Origin: Neurospora crassa OR74A
Lineage: Eukaryota > Ascomycota > Sordariomycetes > Sordariales > Sordariaceae
DNA: 64,000 nt
Assembly (NCBI RefSeq): GCF_000182925.2
Contig: NC_026501.1
Coordinates: 4,567,917 to 4,631,916, forward strand
Direction: 5' to 3'
Within the stretch, counting starts at the first letter, position 1. The number at the start of each line of letters is the position of its first letter. A program made the position numbers and the translations under genes. Shown piece by piece: positions 18,567 to 31,178 of the stretch. Under the pieces are notes generated by a model. The model made no database searches. It was not told the origin of the DNA and was given only the letters and a program-made list of their open reading frames with translations.

Positions 18567-20825
18567 GATGGCAATGGTCTACTCTGTATAGCTCGTAATT
18601 CTGGATTCGAGGATGCGAAAATGAATCCCAGGATAGTATATTTTGAAGTGGAAACAAATGTAATGCTCAAGCAAACAACTTGAGCAATGAAGAAGAAGCC
18701 GCCAGAGTCTACTATCTTATACGGGGTGGCGACTATGACTGGACGAGGTGGCAGGGCAGGATCGGTGTAGAGGTTGTCAGATTTTGAGGCCCTTGAAATG
18801 ACAGACGAAGGAGGAGGGGCAGAAAGCGGATCAGGAAGAAGAAAATAAACTACAAAAGAAGAAAAAAAAGTTTTGAAAAAATTGAAGAAAGCGCTGCAGC
18901 AAGAGAAACTCGAATCCTAGAATAGACCCCGGAAATAAAAAAAAAGTTATCAGCCAAAAAGAGGCGTAGGACGGTGGTGTCGTGAAAAAGGATCGCTGTT
19001 CGTCACATGCGGCTTTATGCGGAACTAACGGGAGGTACGGATGGACGATGTTCCATTGCCTATCTTTGCAGTGCTTGGAACGCTAAAACGACCCTTGCCG
19101 AGCCATTGAGAAAGCTGCCTGGAGCCCACCGTATTCCATTGTGTCCACCATTCGCTCCTGTAGGAATTGGTTCACTGCAGGTACAAAAGAATCTTTGGCT
19201 GGAGATTTCCACTTATCTGTGACTGTCCTGCCCAGCCATGGAACACAACAAATGGCAAAGAATTGCCTGAGCCCCCTTCCAGTTTTATCATCATCCTCAA
19301 TGGATGGTCTCTTGCTTCTGTCAAGCGTTGTACATCCAATTGATAACGGCGGTGTGCTGTAGGTCGGCTGTGACTCGACCGGTGAGGACTCTTGGAGCAT
19401 CGATGTCAGTAATGTGTCAGAACTCACCATACTCTGTTGACGTTGTGAGATATTGCATGCATATTACTCGCTCCCTTCTCTGTCTCAGCAGTCACACGCA
19501 CATATTACATTCGGGGAACCCGTCGGCTTTCCGCCCTCTGTGTTGGTGTGTGTCCGAAGCCGTGGTCGGCCTCGAAGATCACAGGGTTGACGTTCGCCCT
19601 CAATTGTCATTGGCTGCCATTGGAACGCCGGCTTACTTACATGCTATACGCAGTACAACCTTCGCCTTTCATCAGTACAGCATCGTGACTCAAATCTGCA
19701 GGCACTTACGGAACTCTTGCCCGCCCTTCAACAAGCCCTGTTTGCTGCGTAGGCTATTGACTCCCGCGTCAAGGGCGCCAAAGTCAACATGGCCACCAGA
19801 CCTCGAGGCTTACAGTTCGATGGCTTTTGATGAATTGATCAGATGATACACTAGACGGACTGTTCAAACCTAGTGGGCGGAAATATCAAATTTTTGGATC
19901 GTGTTTTTTCCTGTTTCGTTTTTGACTTCGGTTGCGGATCGGCGTCAGCCAAAACGAACGAAATCCAACTCCTCCTGTCACTGGCCAACGGCAACTTCAA
20001 CGGTCAATCACTGTGCCAGAGTGTGCTGACGACCGTGAATTCGTACTGTATTTACATCGTGCGGGGAACTGAACTTCAACCCTCAAACCATGAGGGGTCA
20101 CTGCTCCGATATTGAAGCCTGTTCAGGCAAGATTGATTGTGCCGACCAGCCCTGCAATGACGCCAACCGTAAAGTCCAAGGAACTGTTGCCATTGTCACC
20201 GTCGATAATTCATTCATGGAAGAACCTCAATTCGACTCGGGCAATTCTTATGATTGGTAGGCTCACCGTTGTCACACTCGGATATTGCGGCACCTCCCGT
20301 GGCTGCAGGCGACTCGGACTTTATTAGCTTGCGAGACCTGCCGATAGGTAGAGAGTCCTAGGGTGTCACTTGTCACTACAGTTAAGTAGATTGTGAGGTT
20401 ACGTTAGGTGAGGAGGTAACTTGGTGACGACGTCAATTCAGATGGAACTCGCTCAACTTCATTTCTTTTCCATCTCGTCACTGTAAACTCCATCTATATT
20501 CATCGTGGCATGGCCAAACCCCATCATCTCCACTCCTCCAAGGACATCCGACAAAGTGTAAGTGAGACATCGCACCCTCTTCTGTTGCTTAGACATTTCT
20601 TCGTCCACTTCCCCTCACACCCTCTCACGAGACCAGTTGTCCCGATATGGGCTACTCGTCTCCCACTCTCGGTCCGTGAAACCCTCGGTTTACTTCCTAT
20701 TGGATATTCACAAGACTCTTCAACCTCCATCGATAACACCCTTTCCTTCAGCTACTGACCCTCAACATGCAGTGTTCATCAGACTAGATATTCAAAACAT
20801 AGATACAGCTTAAGCAAGCTTCAAC
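18567..20825. other. Divergent intergenic region between the MFS and M28 genes
   Basis: About 2.3 kb between divergent starts, so it should hold both promoters. A-rich tracts occur near 18840-18960. ATG-started frames at 19083-19430 minus (115 codons) and 19304-19846 plus (180 codons, Cys-rich) overlap each other and match nothing I know. A short upstream ORF precedes the M28 gene and is listed separately. Confidence 0.5.
20767..20787 (+). promoter_or_regulatory. Short upstream ORF (6 codons plus stop) before the M28 peptidase gene
   Basis: ATG in a good context (CAACATGC) followed by five codons and TAG, 38 bp before the main ATG at 20826 and out of frame with it. If it lies in the transcript leader it would be expected to lower translation of the main frame. 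Transcript start is not known. Confidence 0.4.
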
Positions 20826-23545
20826 ATGGGTACCCCCTCGGAGCATACCCCCCTAATCGCCACGGTGGAAGTTGGGGCTGCTCCTCGGCGTCGGTATTCC
20901 CACCATGTCGCCCGCCGATTCTTCACCCTTTTACTTTCTTCCATCCTCTTTTGGTTCTTCTTGTTCTTCATCGCCTCCTTCACTTTTCTTCCCCGTCCTT
21001 CGTCGTGGCCTGGCTGTGGTCATGGTCGAAGCAAGGTAGACTATAAGCACTTGCGACAGCTACTTCTTGACACTCCTAGTAGCAAAAAGGCCGAGGAGTG
21101 GCAGAGATACTACACTGCCGGGCCCCATCTTGCCGGCAAAAACTACTCCCAGGTATGCTAACGTTTCCCTCAAAAGAAAAAGTCCAAAAGCCATGCATTC
21201 TCATTCCTTTTGTAGGCACTCTGGACAAAGGAAAAGTGGGAAGAGTTTGGTGTCCAGTCACACATCGTCGACTATGAGGTCTACATCAACTACCCAGTCG
21301 ACCATCGCTTGGCACTCCTGAATAAGGAGGACAAGAAGAACGACAGCAGCTCGGACAACTGGCAGGTTTCTTTTGAAGCCACTCTCGAAGAGGACATCCT
21401 CGACGAGGATCCGAGTACAAGTTTGCCCGACAGAGTCCCCGTCTTCCATGGTTATTCTGCCTCCGGCAACGTCACCGCACCCGTGGTCTACGTCAACTAC
21501 GGCACGTACCAGGATTTTGAGGACCTGCTCAAGGCCAACGTCAGCCTTGCCGGGAAGATCGCCATTGCTCGTTATGGCCTCATCTTCCGTGGGCTCAAGG
21601 TCAAGAGGGCGCAGGAGTTGGGGATGATCGGCGTTATCATCTTCACTGATCCCGGTGAAGATGGTGAAATGACTGAAGAGAACGGCTACGCTCCTTACCC
21701 CGAAGGACCGGCTCGTCAACCTAGCAGTGTCCAGCGGGGGAAGTACCCAATTCCTCAGTGTTGCTCCAGGCGACCCGTAAGTCATTGTGTTTTGGCAGTC
21801 GTGTATAAAGAGAGCTAACGTTGATAACAGGACAACGCCGGGCTATCCTTCCAAACCCGGGGTCCCTCGGGGGCCGGTTGACGGAGCTATTCCCAGCATA
21901 CCCTCGATCCCTCTCTCCTACGCCGAAGCTCTTCCTATCCTCAAGGCCCTCAATGGTCATGGTCCCAAGGCTTCGGATTTCAACAAGTGGTGGACTGCTC
22001 GGACTGGTCTAGGCCACAAGGGCGTTCACTATAATATTGGACCGACGCCGGATGACGTTGTTGTGAACCTATACAACGAGCAGGAATACGTTACTACTCC
22101 TTTGTGGAACGTTATCGGCATCATCAACGGTACCATTCCGGATGAGGTGATTGGTGAGTCATCTTCCCCCTGGACATGCAGGAGATGTACCCTTCGTGAG
22201 CTTAATGCTGACTTGTAACATAGTTATCGGCAACCACCGCGATGCCTGGATTGCGGGCGGTGCTGGTGATCCGAATAGCGGCTCTGCAGTTCTCAACGAG
22301 GTTATCCGTTCCTTTGGAGAAGCTTTGCGTCTTGGCTGGAAGCCCATGCGTACCATCGTCTTTGCTAGCTGGGATGGTGAAGAATACGGTCTTGTCGGAT
22401 CCACCGAATGGGTTGAGGAGTATCTTCCCTGGTTGAGTGCCGCCAATGTTGCCTATCTAAACATCGACGTCGGCGTCCGGGGTAAGGTCTTTTCAGCCTC
22501 TGCCGCTCCTCTCCTCAACAGCATCATCTACTCCGCCACCGGAGCCGTCGAGTCCCCCGATCATCCGGGCCACTCCATCCTCGAAAAGAATTGGGACAAG
22601 AAGATCGATACCATGGGAAGCGGCAGCGATTTCACCGCCTTCCAGGACTTTGCCGGCATCCCTTCCCTGGACGTTGGTTTTGTCGCTGGCGAAGACGACC
22701 CGGTTTACCACTACCACAGCAACTACGACAGTTTCTACTGGATGAAGAAGTACGGTGACCCAGGGTTCGTCTATCACCGGACCATGGCCCAGATCTTCGG
22801 CCTCCTTATCGCCGAGCTCGCCCATCTTCCTGTGCTCGCTTTCAGCGCCGAGAGCTACGCTACGGCGCTAGACGGCTACGTCACCCAGGTAGAAGACAAG
22901 CTGAACGCCGTGCTCCACCCACCCAAGGAGGAGGAGGTCGACATCTCTACCCTCACCGAGCAGGTCATTTCCGAGTTGCGCGGTAACCACTACAACAGCA
23001 GCAGCAGCAGCAGCACTGCCATTACATCCAGCACCTCCAAGGCCACCGTCAAGGCCTTTCGGGACTCTTTCAAGCGTCTCCACGACGCAGTCGACAAGTT
23101 AACGGAAAAGGCCGCCCGCCTCGACGCCGAAGCAGAGGACCTCAGGAGCCAGGCACGCGAGCACATCCCGTGGTACCACTGGCACCAGAAGATCAAGTTG
23201 GGGTATCAGATCCGCAAGGTTAACACCAAGTACAAGTATATCGAGAGGAGCTTTTTGTTCAGCCAAGGGTTGGATGGGAGACCGTGGTTCAAGCATGTGG
23301 TGTTTGCGCCGGGGTTGTGGACTGGGTATTCTGGAGGTATGTTTTATTCTTTTTTCTTCTTTTTTTCTCTTTTTATAGTCCCCTTATTTACATGGCATTT
23401 TTGAATGATTGATGCTAACTGAATTGTTTCTATAGCGGTGTTCCCTGGGCTCGTTGAAAGCATCGATGCCAGGGATTGGAGTAATGCCGAGAGATGGGTA
23501 GATATCATTGAGGCTTGCATCAAAAATGCGGCGAGGAAGTTGTGA
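20826..23545 (+). CDS. M28-family glutamate carboxypeptidase-like (PSMA/Vps70-type) membrane peptidase, with an apparent frameshift
   Basis: Exons 20826-21152, 21216-21776, 21831-22153, 22224-23336 and 23436-23545. The summed length is one base more than a multiple of three. Reading through one base less in the G run at 21736-21740 restores about 810 residues and the family motif VQRGSTQFLSVAPGDPTTPGYPS-like sequence; as written, the frame ends early in exon 3. Domains in order: cytosolic tail, one membrane anchor (about residues 30-55), a PA domain in exon 2, the M28 zinc peptidase core, and a helical C-terminal dimerisation domain. The metal-binding motifs are intact: GNHRDAW with AGDPNSG, SWDGEEYG, NIDVG and HYHSNYD. 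Family members are co-catalytic zinc peptidases of vacuole, endosome or cell surface. All splice sites are good and the rest of the gene looks functional, so a sequencing error is as likely as a real mutation. Confidence 0.85.
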
Positions 23546-24044
23546 CTTGATAATTGGAAAAAGTAGGTGAGGTGATGGGTAAGTTCAAAGCAAAGCGCTT
23601 TAGGAATTCGGTGTATCTATGGTCTCAAATTGTCGACATTGCCATTGAGCGAACATGGAGCGAGACATGACGTTCGCAAAGATATTTCAAACAAGAACCA
23701 CGCATCTTGAATGATGGATTATTATATCCTCTCCTCGACTGTTCCAAAATCATGTGGTTGTTTATTTCTTCGCCTTAACATCAAAACTCGGTCCTCAACA
23801 ATGAGTTATTCCCATGAGCACATTCTCTGTCGTTATATATTCTAGATGCCGAGCCGTCTGGAACCAAAACACCCATAAACCATTTATTCCTCTCTCTACA
23901 CACACGAACGCACCGTTCCCGCTCTTCTTCTTCCTGGGTTTCCTAGGTACTCTTCTTCGCAAAATCAACAACCGTCAGTCATCCCCTACCTATCCTCGCC
24001 CGACCAGCTATTATTCACCCATCGACTTCTAACTAGGTACCTAC
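23546..24044. other. Region between convergent M28 and MARVEL genes
   Basis: About 500 bp joining two gene 3' ends. It is AT-rich at the start and pyrimidine-rich toward 23930. No coding frame or RNA gene is seen. Confidence 0.5.
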
Positions 24045-25522
24045 TCACGGCAACTGATAAATCCCCGCCCGCACCACCCCGGTTGGCCCGTAATGCGTCG
24101 GCACAGGTGGCGTCGTCGGAACAGGCGACACCCCCCACGGCTGTTGTTGAAACTGCGTATGATAATTCGTTCCTCCGGTAGTCTGCGGTGATACCGGTGA
24201 GTAAGAGTAAACCGATGGTTGTTCTTGAGCCTGGCCTTGTGGTTGTTGATATGCTTGGGACTGCATTTGATGGTGCCGCTGCTGCTGCTGGAGGTACGGT
24301 TGCTGTTGGCGTTGGTGTTGCTGACTGGATACCGGGGTGTAAGCCGGCGCTGGGGCTGACGGCTGCTGCTTCTGGTTCTGGCGGTGGTTGTGGTTGGACG
24401 GAACAGAGATGGGCGTCGAGTCGATTTCCTGGTGATGATAGGGAAGTTTCTCGTTGGGGGTAGTGACGATGGTTGCGGGGGCAGGAACGGCATGAGGGGA
24501 AAAGAGGATGGTATTGCTGTTGTCGCTGTCGCTGTTGCTGTTACTGGAAGGAGAGGATTGGACAGGTTTGCTGTGTAGCCCGGCGGCGCGGTGGCGGTGG
24601 AGGAAAACGGAGTGGATGATGAGGGATATGAGGTGGAGGATGCTGTGTTTGGTCTATCTGTTAGCGGGGAGAGTTTGTGACAGGGTGTCGGTATAATCTG
24701 TCAGGAATGGGAAAGGAAGAATAACGGAGGGGAAAACGGGAATATCGAGAAGAAGAGAAAAAAAAATGACACGAAACTCACAACTCAATCCCCCCCAACG
24801 CAGCAGCAGCAATAACACAAGTTGGCGCTATCAACGTTGCCACGACCGCGGATTCATCATATCCCCCATCCCCATACTTCACATCAACACCACCACTGGC
24901 CCTCGCCTTATTTCCCACCGCCCCTTTCAGAGCGGCCAAAATTCCATAGGTGTAAGGGTCATATGAGTCTTCATCGGGGGTAAAATCGTCATAATACGGA
25001 TCAACAGTGGGAATCGATTCCGAACTAGACGTCCAAAGCGTGAAGAACCAAATGATCTCCGAAGCCAGCAGCGCAAAGGAGGCCAGCCATAGAACCAAAA
25101 CCAAAATATCGACGGCGAGGACGGCCCAGTAGTTGTAGGCTTTGGGGGTGGAGAAGCGCGTGATGAGATGGTAGGTTGATGATATGAGAGTTATTCCGGC
25201 CTGTTGCCCACATTCAGGAGAGAGAAGAGGGGTGGGTTAGTGGTGAGTTTGTTTAAGATTGGAAAAGGAAAGGGAGTTTTGGATGGTGGTGGGTATGGTG
25301 ATGGATGAATAAGTTGATACTGACGGAGGAGGAAAAACGTACAACTGCTAGGATCAAGACGTCTCCGTCGAAGGCAAAGATGTGTACTCCGAAGGCGGAG
25401 AGACCAGCGATGAGAATGGCGATGATGAGTTGGATGATGCGGATGGCGATGAAACCTTTGGGGTAGAGGGGGATGTGCTCCCGTCCGGGAGCACGGTCGG
25501 AAGAGTATTTGGAGTATGCCAT
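24045..25522 (-). CDS. MARVEL-like four-helix membrane protein with Gln/Pro-rich tail
   Basis: Exons 25522-25343, 25200-24782 and 24642-24045 join to 398 residues; introns are 142 and 139 nt. Two nearer acceptors for the second intron were rejected because they give a stop or a wrong frame; the CACAG at 24643-24647 restores the fourth helix. Membrane segments: about residues 24-49 (FIAIRIIQLIIAILIAGLSA), two in exon 2 (around GITLISSTYHLI and WAVLAVDILVLVLWLASFAL), and one across the second intron (IEFILHLISLIIHSVFLHRHR). The order, with a short N terminus and the RHR end, fits the fungal MARVEL-like group, which organises membrane domains. The C-terminal 170 residues are disordered and rich in Gln, Pro and Ser. 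Exact role unknown. Confidence 0.75.
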
Positions 25523-26926
25523 CGTATCTTAGTTGTGTAGGCTTTCGGGATGACTTGTTGGCCTTGTTGTGTTGGCGATTGCTGACCCGAGACTAAAGAA
25601 AAGATTGCACAGAATGTATGATGCTTGCCGATATTTCACGATGAGGACGGAGGTCGGGAGGATGCTCAACGGGCTACACAACTTTTGTCTCGATGCCCCA
25701 AAGAAAAGGAAAAAGGGAGAAAAACGCATCCGAAGCCCCTAGACAGAGAAAGACCTGAACCTGGAGGCAAGGTAATCACCCCTTTTCAACCACCGCCCAA
25801 GCCTATCCTCCACCTACCTGACTCTACATCACTCAGCTCGTCGATATCTCCTCCTGTTGTATGCAGAAGGCTATTGTACATGTCTTCCGCTCTGGAACAT
25901 AGGTGGCGCTCCCACAATCAGGCACACCCATGCCAGGACGAGAAAATCAACCAAAGTCTGCCTGACGAAACAAAGTAGTACACCTAGAGGAGGACAGGGA
26001 GAGCTCAAGAAAATACATTTGGTGTACTTCAATACCTATACAGACAGCCAGTTGATTTGCCGTCCAAAAAGAGTGTGGATGTGCCAGTCCCGTCACGTCC
26101 CGATCAAGCGTTGCAGTGGTATGGCTGAAGATGCAGATCCAGCCTCCACGGATCCCAAGATGTCCAGCTGCGAGGTGGCTTAACCGGCGAACCAATGTGA
26201 GCGAGAAAAAAGAAGAAAAGCCTTCGGGTAGCTGGCAAAAGTGATCAGGGGACCAGGGGTACAGATCAGGTTATATATCGCGAAATAATACATTCTTTGT
26301 ACGCCGAGCTGGTCGATGAGCGAGTAAGTGATCTGTCGAGTAGAGTTGTTCTGTATATCTGAAGATACTTCGTGTCATCCTTGTCTGTTAACTTTCTCGT
26401 TCGCTACCAGTTTCAGCTCGGGAGCATACCTCTGCACAGCATACCTAATTACCTTCCACCTCCCGTACCTACTCCGGGTACAATACTCACTTGAGTGACT
26501 CGTCTCTGTAGGTCTCGTGTAACAGTGGCTGTGGAAGCGAAACTCCCGTTATGCGCTTCACCAAACCGCCCGCGACCCACAACTATGTATGTTTAAAGGC
26601 CGATTTCAGCCTTTAGCATCCGCCCGCTATTTGTACATGATGGGAGACCCTTTAAGTTCCTAAGCGACATAAGAGACGCGCAGACGACGTCCTGGTCCTA
26701 ACCACGAGCATGAGCCTGAGATCAGCCCCCTTCTCTTCTCGTCCACTGCTCCCAGATTTCTGTTTTGCCAATCACGACTCAGTTCGTCGAGTCGCTCCTT
26801 GTCCAGACTGGCGGTCGAAGGATATATAATAGGGAGCGAGAGGCAGGGACGGCCGAGAAGTTGCCAGCAGCAACTGGTGAACAGATTCCTGACTTCCCAC
26901 CATTCCAGGCCATCGCAACGCCCACA
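25523..26926. other. Promoter region of the MARVEL gene and 3' flank of a Zn2Cys6 regulator gene
   Basis: Several frames of 65-115 codons exist but none has recognisable features. The end nearest 26926 contains a TATATA stretch (26821-26828) and a 22-bp sequence (26863-26884) repeated elsewhere in the window. I see no other gene. Confidence 0.5.
26863..26884 (+). repeat. 22-bp sequence shared exactly with 37991-38012
   Basis: The identical 22-mer (core CCAGCAGCAACTGGTGAA) lies here and 11.1 kb away in the same orientation. Flanks do not match. It has a partial dyad (CCAG/CTGG). A 22-base exact match is not expected by chance in 64 kb of mixed sequence. Confidence 0.6.
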
Positions 26927-29257
26927 TCAAAAGAGCCCAACCAAGCCCAAATAATCCTCCGCCACCCTCCACCTACTCGACAATCTACTCAAACACCTCC
27001 CCACGTCTTCTGCCGCCTGCAACACTCCCACATTCCCTCCTGTACTTCCTCCTTCACCAAAGGACCCGTTCTCCCCTAAGCCAATTCCACCATCATCACC
27101 CCCCTCCTTCCATAACCACCTCAACGTCGCCATCCCGTTATACATCCCGTCTAGACAGAGCGGACTAAACTTCGCCAAACCCTGCGGCAACATGACCGCA
27201 TCCAACAACTCCATGCACAGCTCGCGGATGACACCACTCGAAAGCGAGCGCAGGCCTGCTACGGCCCGCACCTGTAAGGCCTGTTGGTTAGCGGTTTTTG
27301 GTTGGAAGTTGTCGAAGCCCTGGGCACCGGTCCCGCAAAGAAGGTTCTCGGGACAGCAGTGGACGTCGTAGAGGAGGAACAGGGCGGAGTGGGTTAAACT
27401 TAAAGGCGGCAGGGAGAGGGGGTCTAAAGGTTGGGGTTGGGGAGACAAGGAAGAAGAGAAATCGAAAGGAGAGGGGGGGTGGTGGTATGGGGGGTTGAGT
27501 GGGATGGAGCTGGGGGTTAGGAAGTGCCAGTTCGGCGGGGGTGGGGAGGTTGATGATGAGGCTGATGAAGTTGATTCTGTAGGATTTTGGTTGCGTAATA
27601 CGGCGAAGCTGGGGAGGAGTTCTTGTTGGATGAGGGTGCTGAAGGAGGTGAGGGTGTTGATGAGGTCGTCAACTTCGTTGATGTCGAAAGGATCAATGTC
27701 GCCTCCCAGTTGATGGTTGCGTAGGGTGGTCCGGACGTGGGTTATGGTTCTGCTGACGAGCATGGATGATTGTACTAGACGGGCGAAACGGCCTTGTGGC
27801 TGCTCGAGAGAGGTGGTGATTCCTGCGCTGAGGGCACGGCCTGGATCTCCGCTGTCCTGTGACGGGAGGAGTTAGTTAGGTATTGGACTAGAAAAGAAAA
27901 AAGGACGAAAACTTACCCAAGCATCATCATCCGTAGGCAAAAGATAGTGCCTTTCTGGCTCCGGCATCACAAACCGCTTCTTGTTTCCCAAGCAGATCAC
28001 CCTATCCAGGATGTAAATAGCCCACCAGGCCCTTCTCCTTTCCTCAGACTCGGTCCAAGTCGTCTAGTCCTAGATCAGAGGGCAGGTGTTATTCCGCCCA
28101 GCAAAAAGTCAGCACACGATCTCATCCCATTGTGTAGGTTTTTAAAAAGAGGAAAAAAAAGAAAAAGGACTAACCACAGCCCCCAAAACCGCCCAACTAT
28201 CCTTGAACCCCGGCAACCCACACATCTCCGCATACCTCGCACACGCCGCCACACTCATCCACGCCGCCGGATATATGCCCTGCCCGTACTCATACAACGC
28301 AACCAACACCATCCCCTGCAAACACAACAAACTCACACACCCTCCGCTCTCCAACAAGGCCAGCAACCTTTTGGCTGCCATATACACCGGGTTATCCGCA
28401 CTGTCCATGCCCTCGACCGGCAGCGTGACGATGAGCTTCATGCCCAAAAACAACATGGCCAAGTCCGGCCCGGCTTCCCCTAGGGTATGCCCCAGCGTCA
28501 TGCGCTTCTTGGAGATGAAGGGGAACCACCGGTGCACCGTGTCGAAGTACTCGGCGGCGCAGTCTTGGACCGTTTTGCCGCTGCTGAGGATGTCGTAGAC
28601 GTCGCGCGGGACGGCGACGGATGGAGCCGGGACGGAGAGTTGGGCCCATTTGAAAATGTCCACGTCGAGGAGGAGGGCGGAGGGGAAGCGGCTGGCGGCG
28701 GGGAGCCAAAGGGGGCCGCGGGAGTTGATGACTGGTGCTGGATGGGTGGTGGCGGCATTGTCACGGCTGTTTGTGGTGATGGTGGTCTCTGGTGTGAACA
28801 GGTTATTGGTGCTGGGGGATGATGAGCTCGTGCTGGTGGTTGTTTCCTTGCAGCCAGCTAAGGCGAGCCGATTTTCGAGCTCGGCGAGACGGGCTTGTAG
28901 TGCGGCTACATCAGTTGCGGTGGGTACGGATGATGAGTCGCTGTAGTCGCATTGACGGTTCATCCTGGCACAAAGGCCACATGATGGGACCGATTTGTCG
29001 CATTTCCTCCTTTGAATGAAGTCAGTAAGTGTATTGTGGCTATGTGAGTGGTCTGATGTAGGGAATAAGCTTCAAACTTGAGAGGTGATGGATGGTAGGT
29101 ATGGATGGCGATGTTTTCTAAATCAGGCTCGTATGATGGTGGATGAGGGCAAGTGTCATTCATACTTTTGTTTACGACAATTGATGCATGCTTGGCTGGC
29201 TTTGGGCACTTGTAAGCTCACCGGGCCGTCTTCGCGCGGCTGTAAACTCAAAACCAT
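26927..29257 (-). CDS. Zn2Cys6 fungal-specific transcription factor
   Basis: Exons 29257-29166, 29009-28175, 28063-27917 and 27856-26927 join to 667 residues; introns are 156, 111 and 60 nt. The binuclear zinc cluster has spacing C24-x2-C27-x6-C34-x6-C41-x2-C44-x6-C51, and the first intron falls between the second and third cysteines. A short Leu-rich coiled coil follows (LQARLAELENRL), then the fungal-specific middle homology region: EYFDTVHRWFPFISKKRM, a helix with GQGIYPAAWMSVAACARYAEM, and RRRAWWAIYILDRVICLGNKK. The C-terminal part is rich in Pro, Ser and Gly, possibly activating. Targets cannot be inferred; no biosynthetic cluster lies next to it. The nearest gene on the same strand is the MARVEL gene. 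Confidence 0.9.
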
Positions 29258-30393
29258 TATGGACTTGAGCAAGTCCTTGGAATACAATAAGAAAGCCGTA
29301 ATCAGTAACTGTAAAAGTGAATGTATGAGATTTGCACCTTGAAGCAAGTTGTTGACATGGAAGACAAGCCTCTCATAAAGGACTGCTAAAGCATGTCTTG
29401 CTTCAGTTGTGTATGAGATGTCTACTGGCGAGTCAGTAGTGTAATAACATGCTGACTAAGAACTCTACGCAACGGTTCCAGTCAGCCCTATCGTCGATGA
29501 CGACAATCAGTGCTGCCTCTGTTAGTTGATTATCCCAATGAAGCCAGTGCTATTCGCTTGGGGAGCGGGTACAAGGTAATAAAATTTAGGCATCGACTCA
29601 GGAGTCCAAAGCCTGTACGAGATACGAGAACAAGCGGTGAAGTACTAGACCCTCACACGCCTCGTTTCAATCGAGGGACAAGATACTGATAGTATGTAGT
29701 TAACAGGCCGGTCATCTACTTTAAACGAGAACACCTCTACGGACAGCAGTAGTGTAGTATAGTAAGTAATGCCCCGAGGTATCTCCACTATGGTACTTTC
29801 TACATGAGGGCAAAGAACATTTTCCCTCTAGACTGATGATGTTCATTAATACACATACACTTTTGTTAGAACCCAATGACCATGAGCGGCGTCAGTCTCA
29901 CTCGTGCCAGTTTTGGAGGCATCATGTTAGAGCTATAGTGCAAACCCGCGACGATGTCGTAACCGTTACTGAACCAAGTGTTTTGTAAAATCTTGAGTTC
30001 TCGTCGGGACAAACATCTGTCTAAGCAATCAGTCAGCGCAATTCTTTCTGGAGTCCAAACATGAATAGTGGCAATGACTGATGCTTGAGTTTCAGAGAGA
30101 AGATTATAACTCGACATATTCCAGCTATCAAGACACTGCAGACCTTTTAAGGGACCGCAGCATCTCTGCCCGGACTTCCGACTAAGGATGACGATACGAT
30201 ATGGTTTTTCATCATGTAGACAGCATGCTGATGGGGGTAACTATGACAGAGGAGGAACTTACAATATCATCGACCAAGTCTCACGTGTGAGCGCGCAGGG
30301 GCACCTGACTGCCCTGGTGGCCTGTCGTAGACTGCGTTGGGTGAGTTACCCCGCCAGCGCATGCTATATCAAGACAGTGCTGAAGCCATTTCT
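29258..30393. other. Promoter region of the Zn2Cys6 gene, no other gene recognised
   Basis: About 1.1 kb, AT-richer than its surroundings. An 83-codon ATG frame on the minus strand (29866-30117) shows no known motif. Nothing else supportable is seen. Confidence 0.5.
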
Positions 30394-31178
30394 TCAATCA
30401 TCATACGAAATCCGACGTCTCTGCATCGATCTTTCGTCGGAATGCTGGCCAAGTTCTTCCTCTCCGTAGTCCAAAGAAGCAAGTCCCTTGTCGACAACGT
30501 CCCACGTGCGCTTGCGCAAATCGATCTGCTCACCTCCATCAGGTCTGTTGTGGTTATTTTTCTTGCCTCCGCGACGCTTGTTCTTGTTCCTGTTGTTACT
30601 TTCCTTCTTCTTCTTCTGCTGCTGTTGATGCTGTGAAGATCCCACCCCCGCTTCCTTTGGAGATGAATCGACCTCGCCCTCAGAGAGATGCTCCCCTATG
30701 GCACCCTCAATAACAACGACGCCGTCCGCCGCGGGATCCATGACCTTCTTGATCTTGGCAGACTCCCTCACACGACGCATGGCTTCGAGTTCCGAGTGCC
30801 GGAAGATGGCAATTTGCTCATCTGTCAGAGTTCGCTTGACGCCGTCGGGGTAATAACCCAGGCCGTCATCATCCTCATCGTAGTAATCTTCTTCGTATTC
30901 TTCATGGTAACGCTCCTCTTCGGCACGGCCCCCTTCCAATTCATCGGCTGTGGCGCTGGCAGAAGCGACAACCGAGTCCTTTGGACGAAGGAAATGGGAC
31001 TCAAAGTGGCCTGTGGACAGGTTGGAGAAGTGGGCTTCATGGAAAGCAAACATATCAGCCTGCGAGATAGATGATGTAACGTGTCAATGTCTGACCATCG
31101 CCGACCACAGGAATCATGGAACAAAAGGAAACATACCTCGCTGATTTGGGGCACCTTGAAGGGCAAAAGCGCTGCCAT
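30394..31178 (-). CDS. Small charged fungal protein, DUF3807-like
   Basis: Exons 31178-31137 and 31059-30394 join to 235 residues; the intron is 77 nt in phase 0. The N-terminal MAALLPFKVPQISEADMFAF leads into a Phe- and His-bearing segment (FHEAHFSNLSTGHFESHFL). A highly acidic run (EEYEEDYYDEDDDG) follows, then the best-conserved-looking helix, GVKRTLTDEQIAIFRHSELEAMRR, then a Gln/Lys/Asn-rich basic tail that looks like a nuclear localisation signal (KNKRRGGKK). The pattern fits the uncharacterised fungal DUF3807 family as I remember it. Function is unknown. Its start is 605 bp from the stop of the reductase gene upstream on the same strand. Confidence 0.7.

Noticed and set aside
19304-19846. 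180-codon Cys-rich plus-strand frame in the MFS/M28 promoter region
   Set aside because: No signal peptide, no regular cysteine spacing, and an overlapping minus-strand frame of similar quality.
24041-24493. 150-codon Arg/Thr/Ser-rich frame at the end of the MARVEL gene
   Set aside because: It arises from using the wrong acceptor of the second intron; the CACAG acceptor gives the fourth membrane helix and a natural Gln/Pro tail in another frame.
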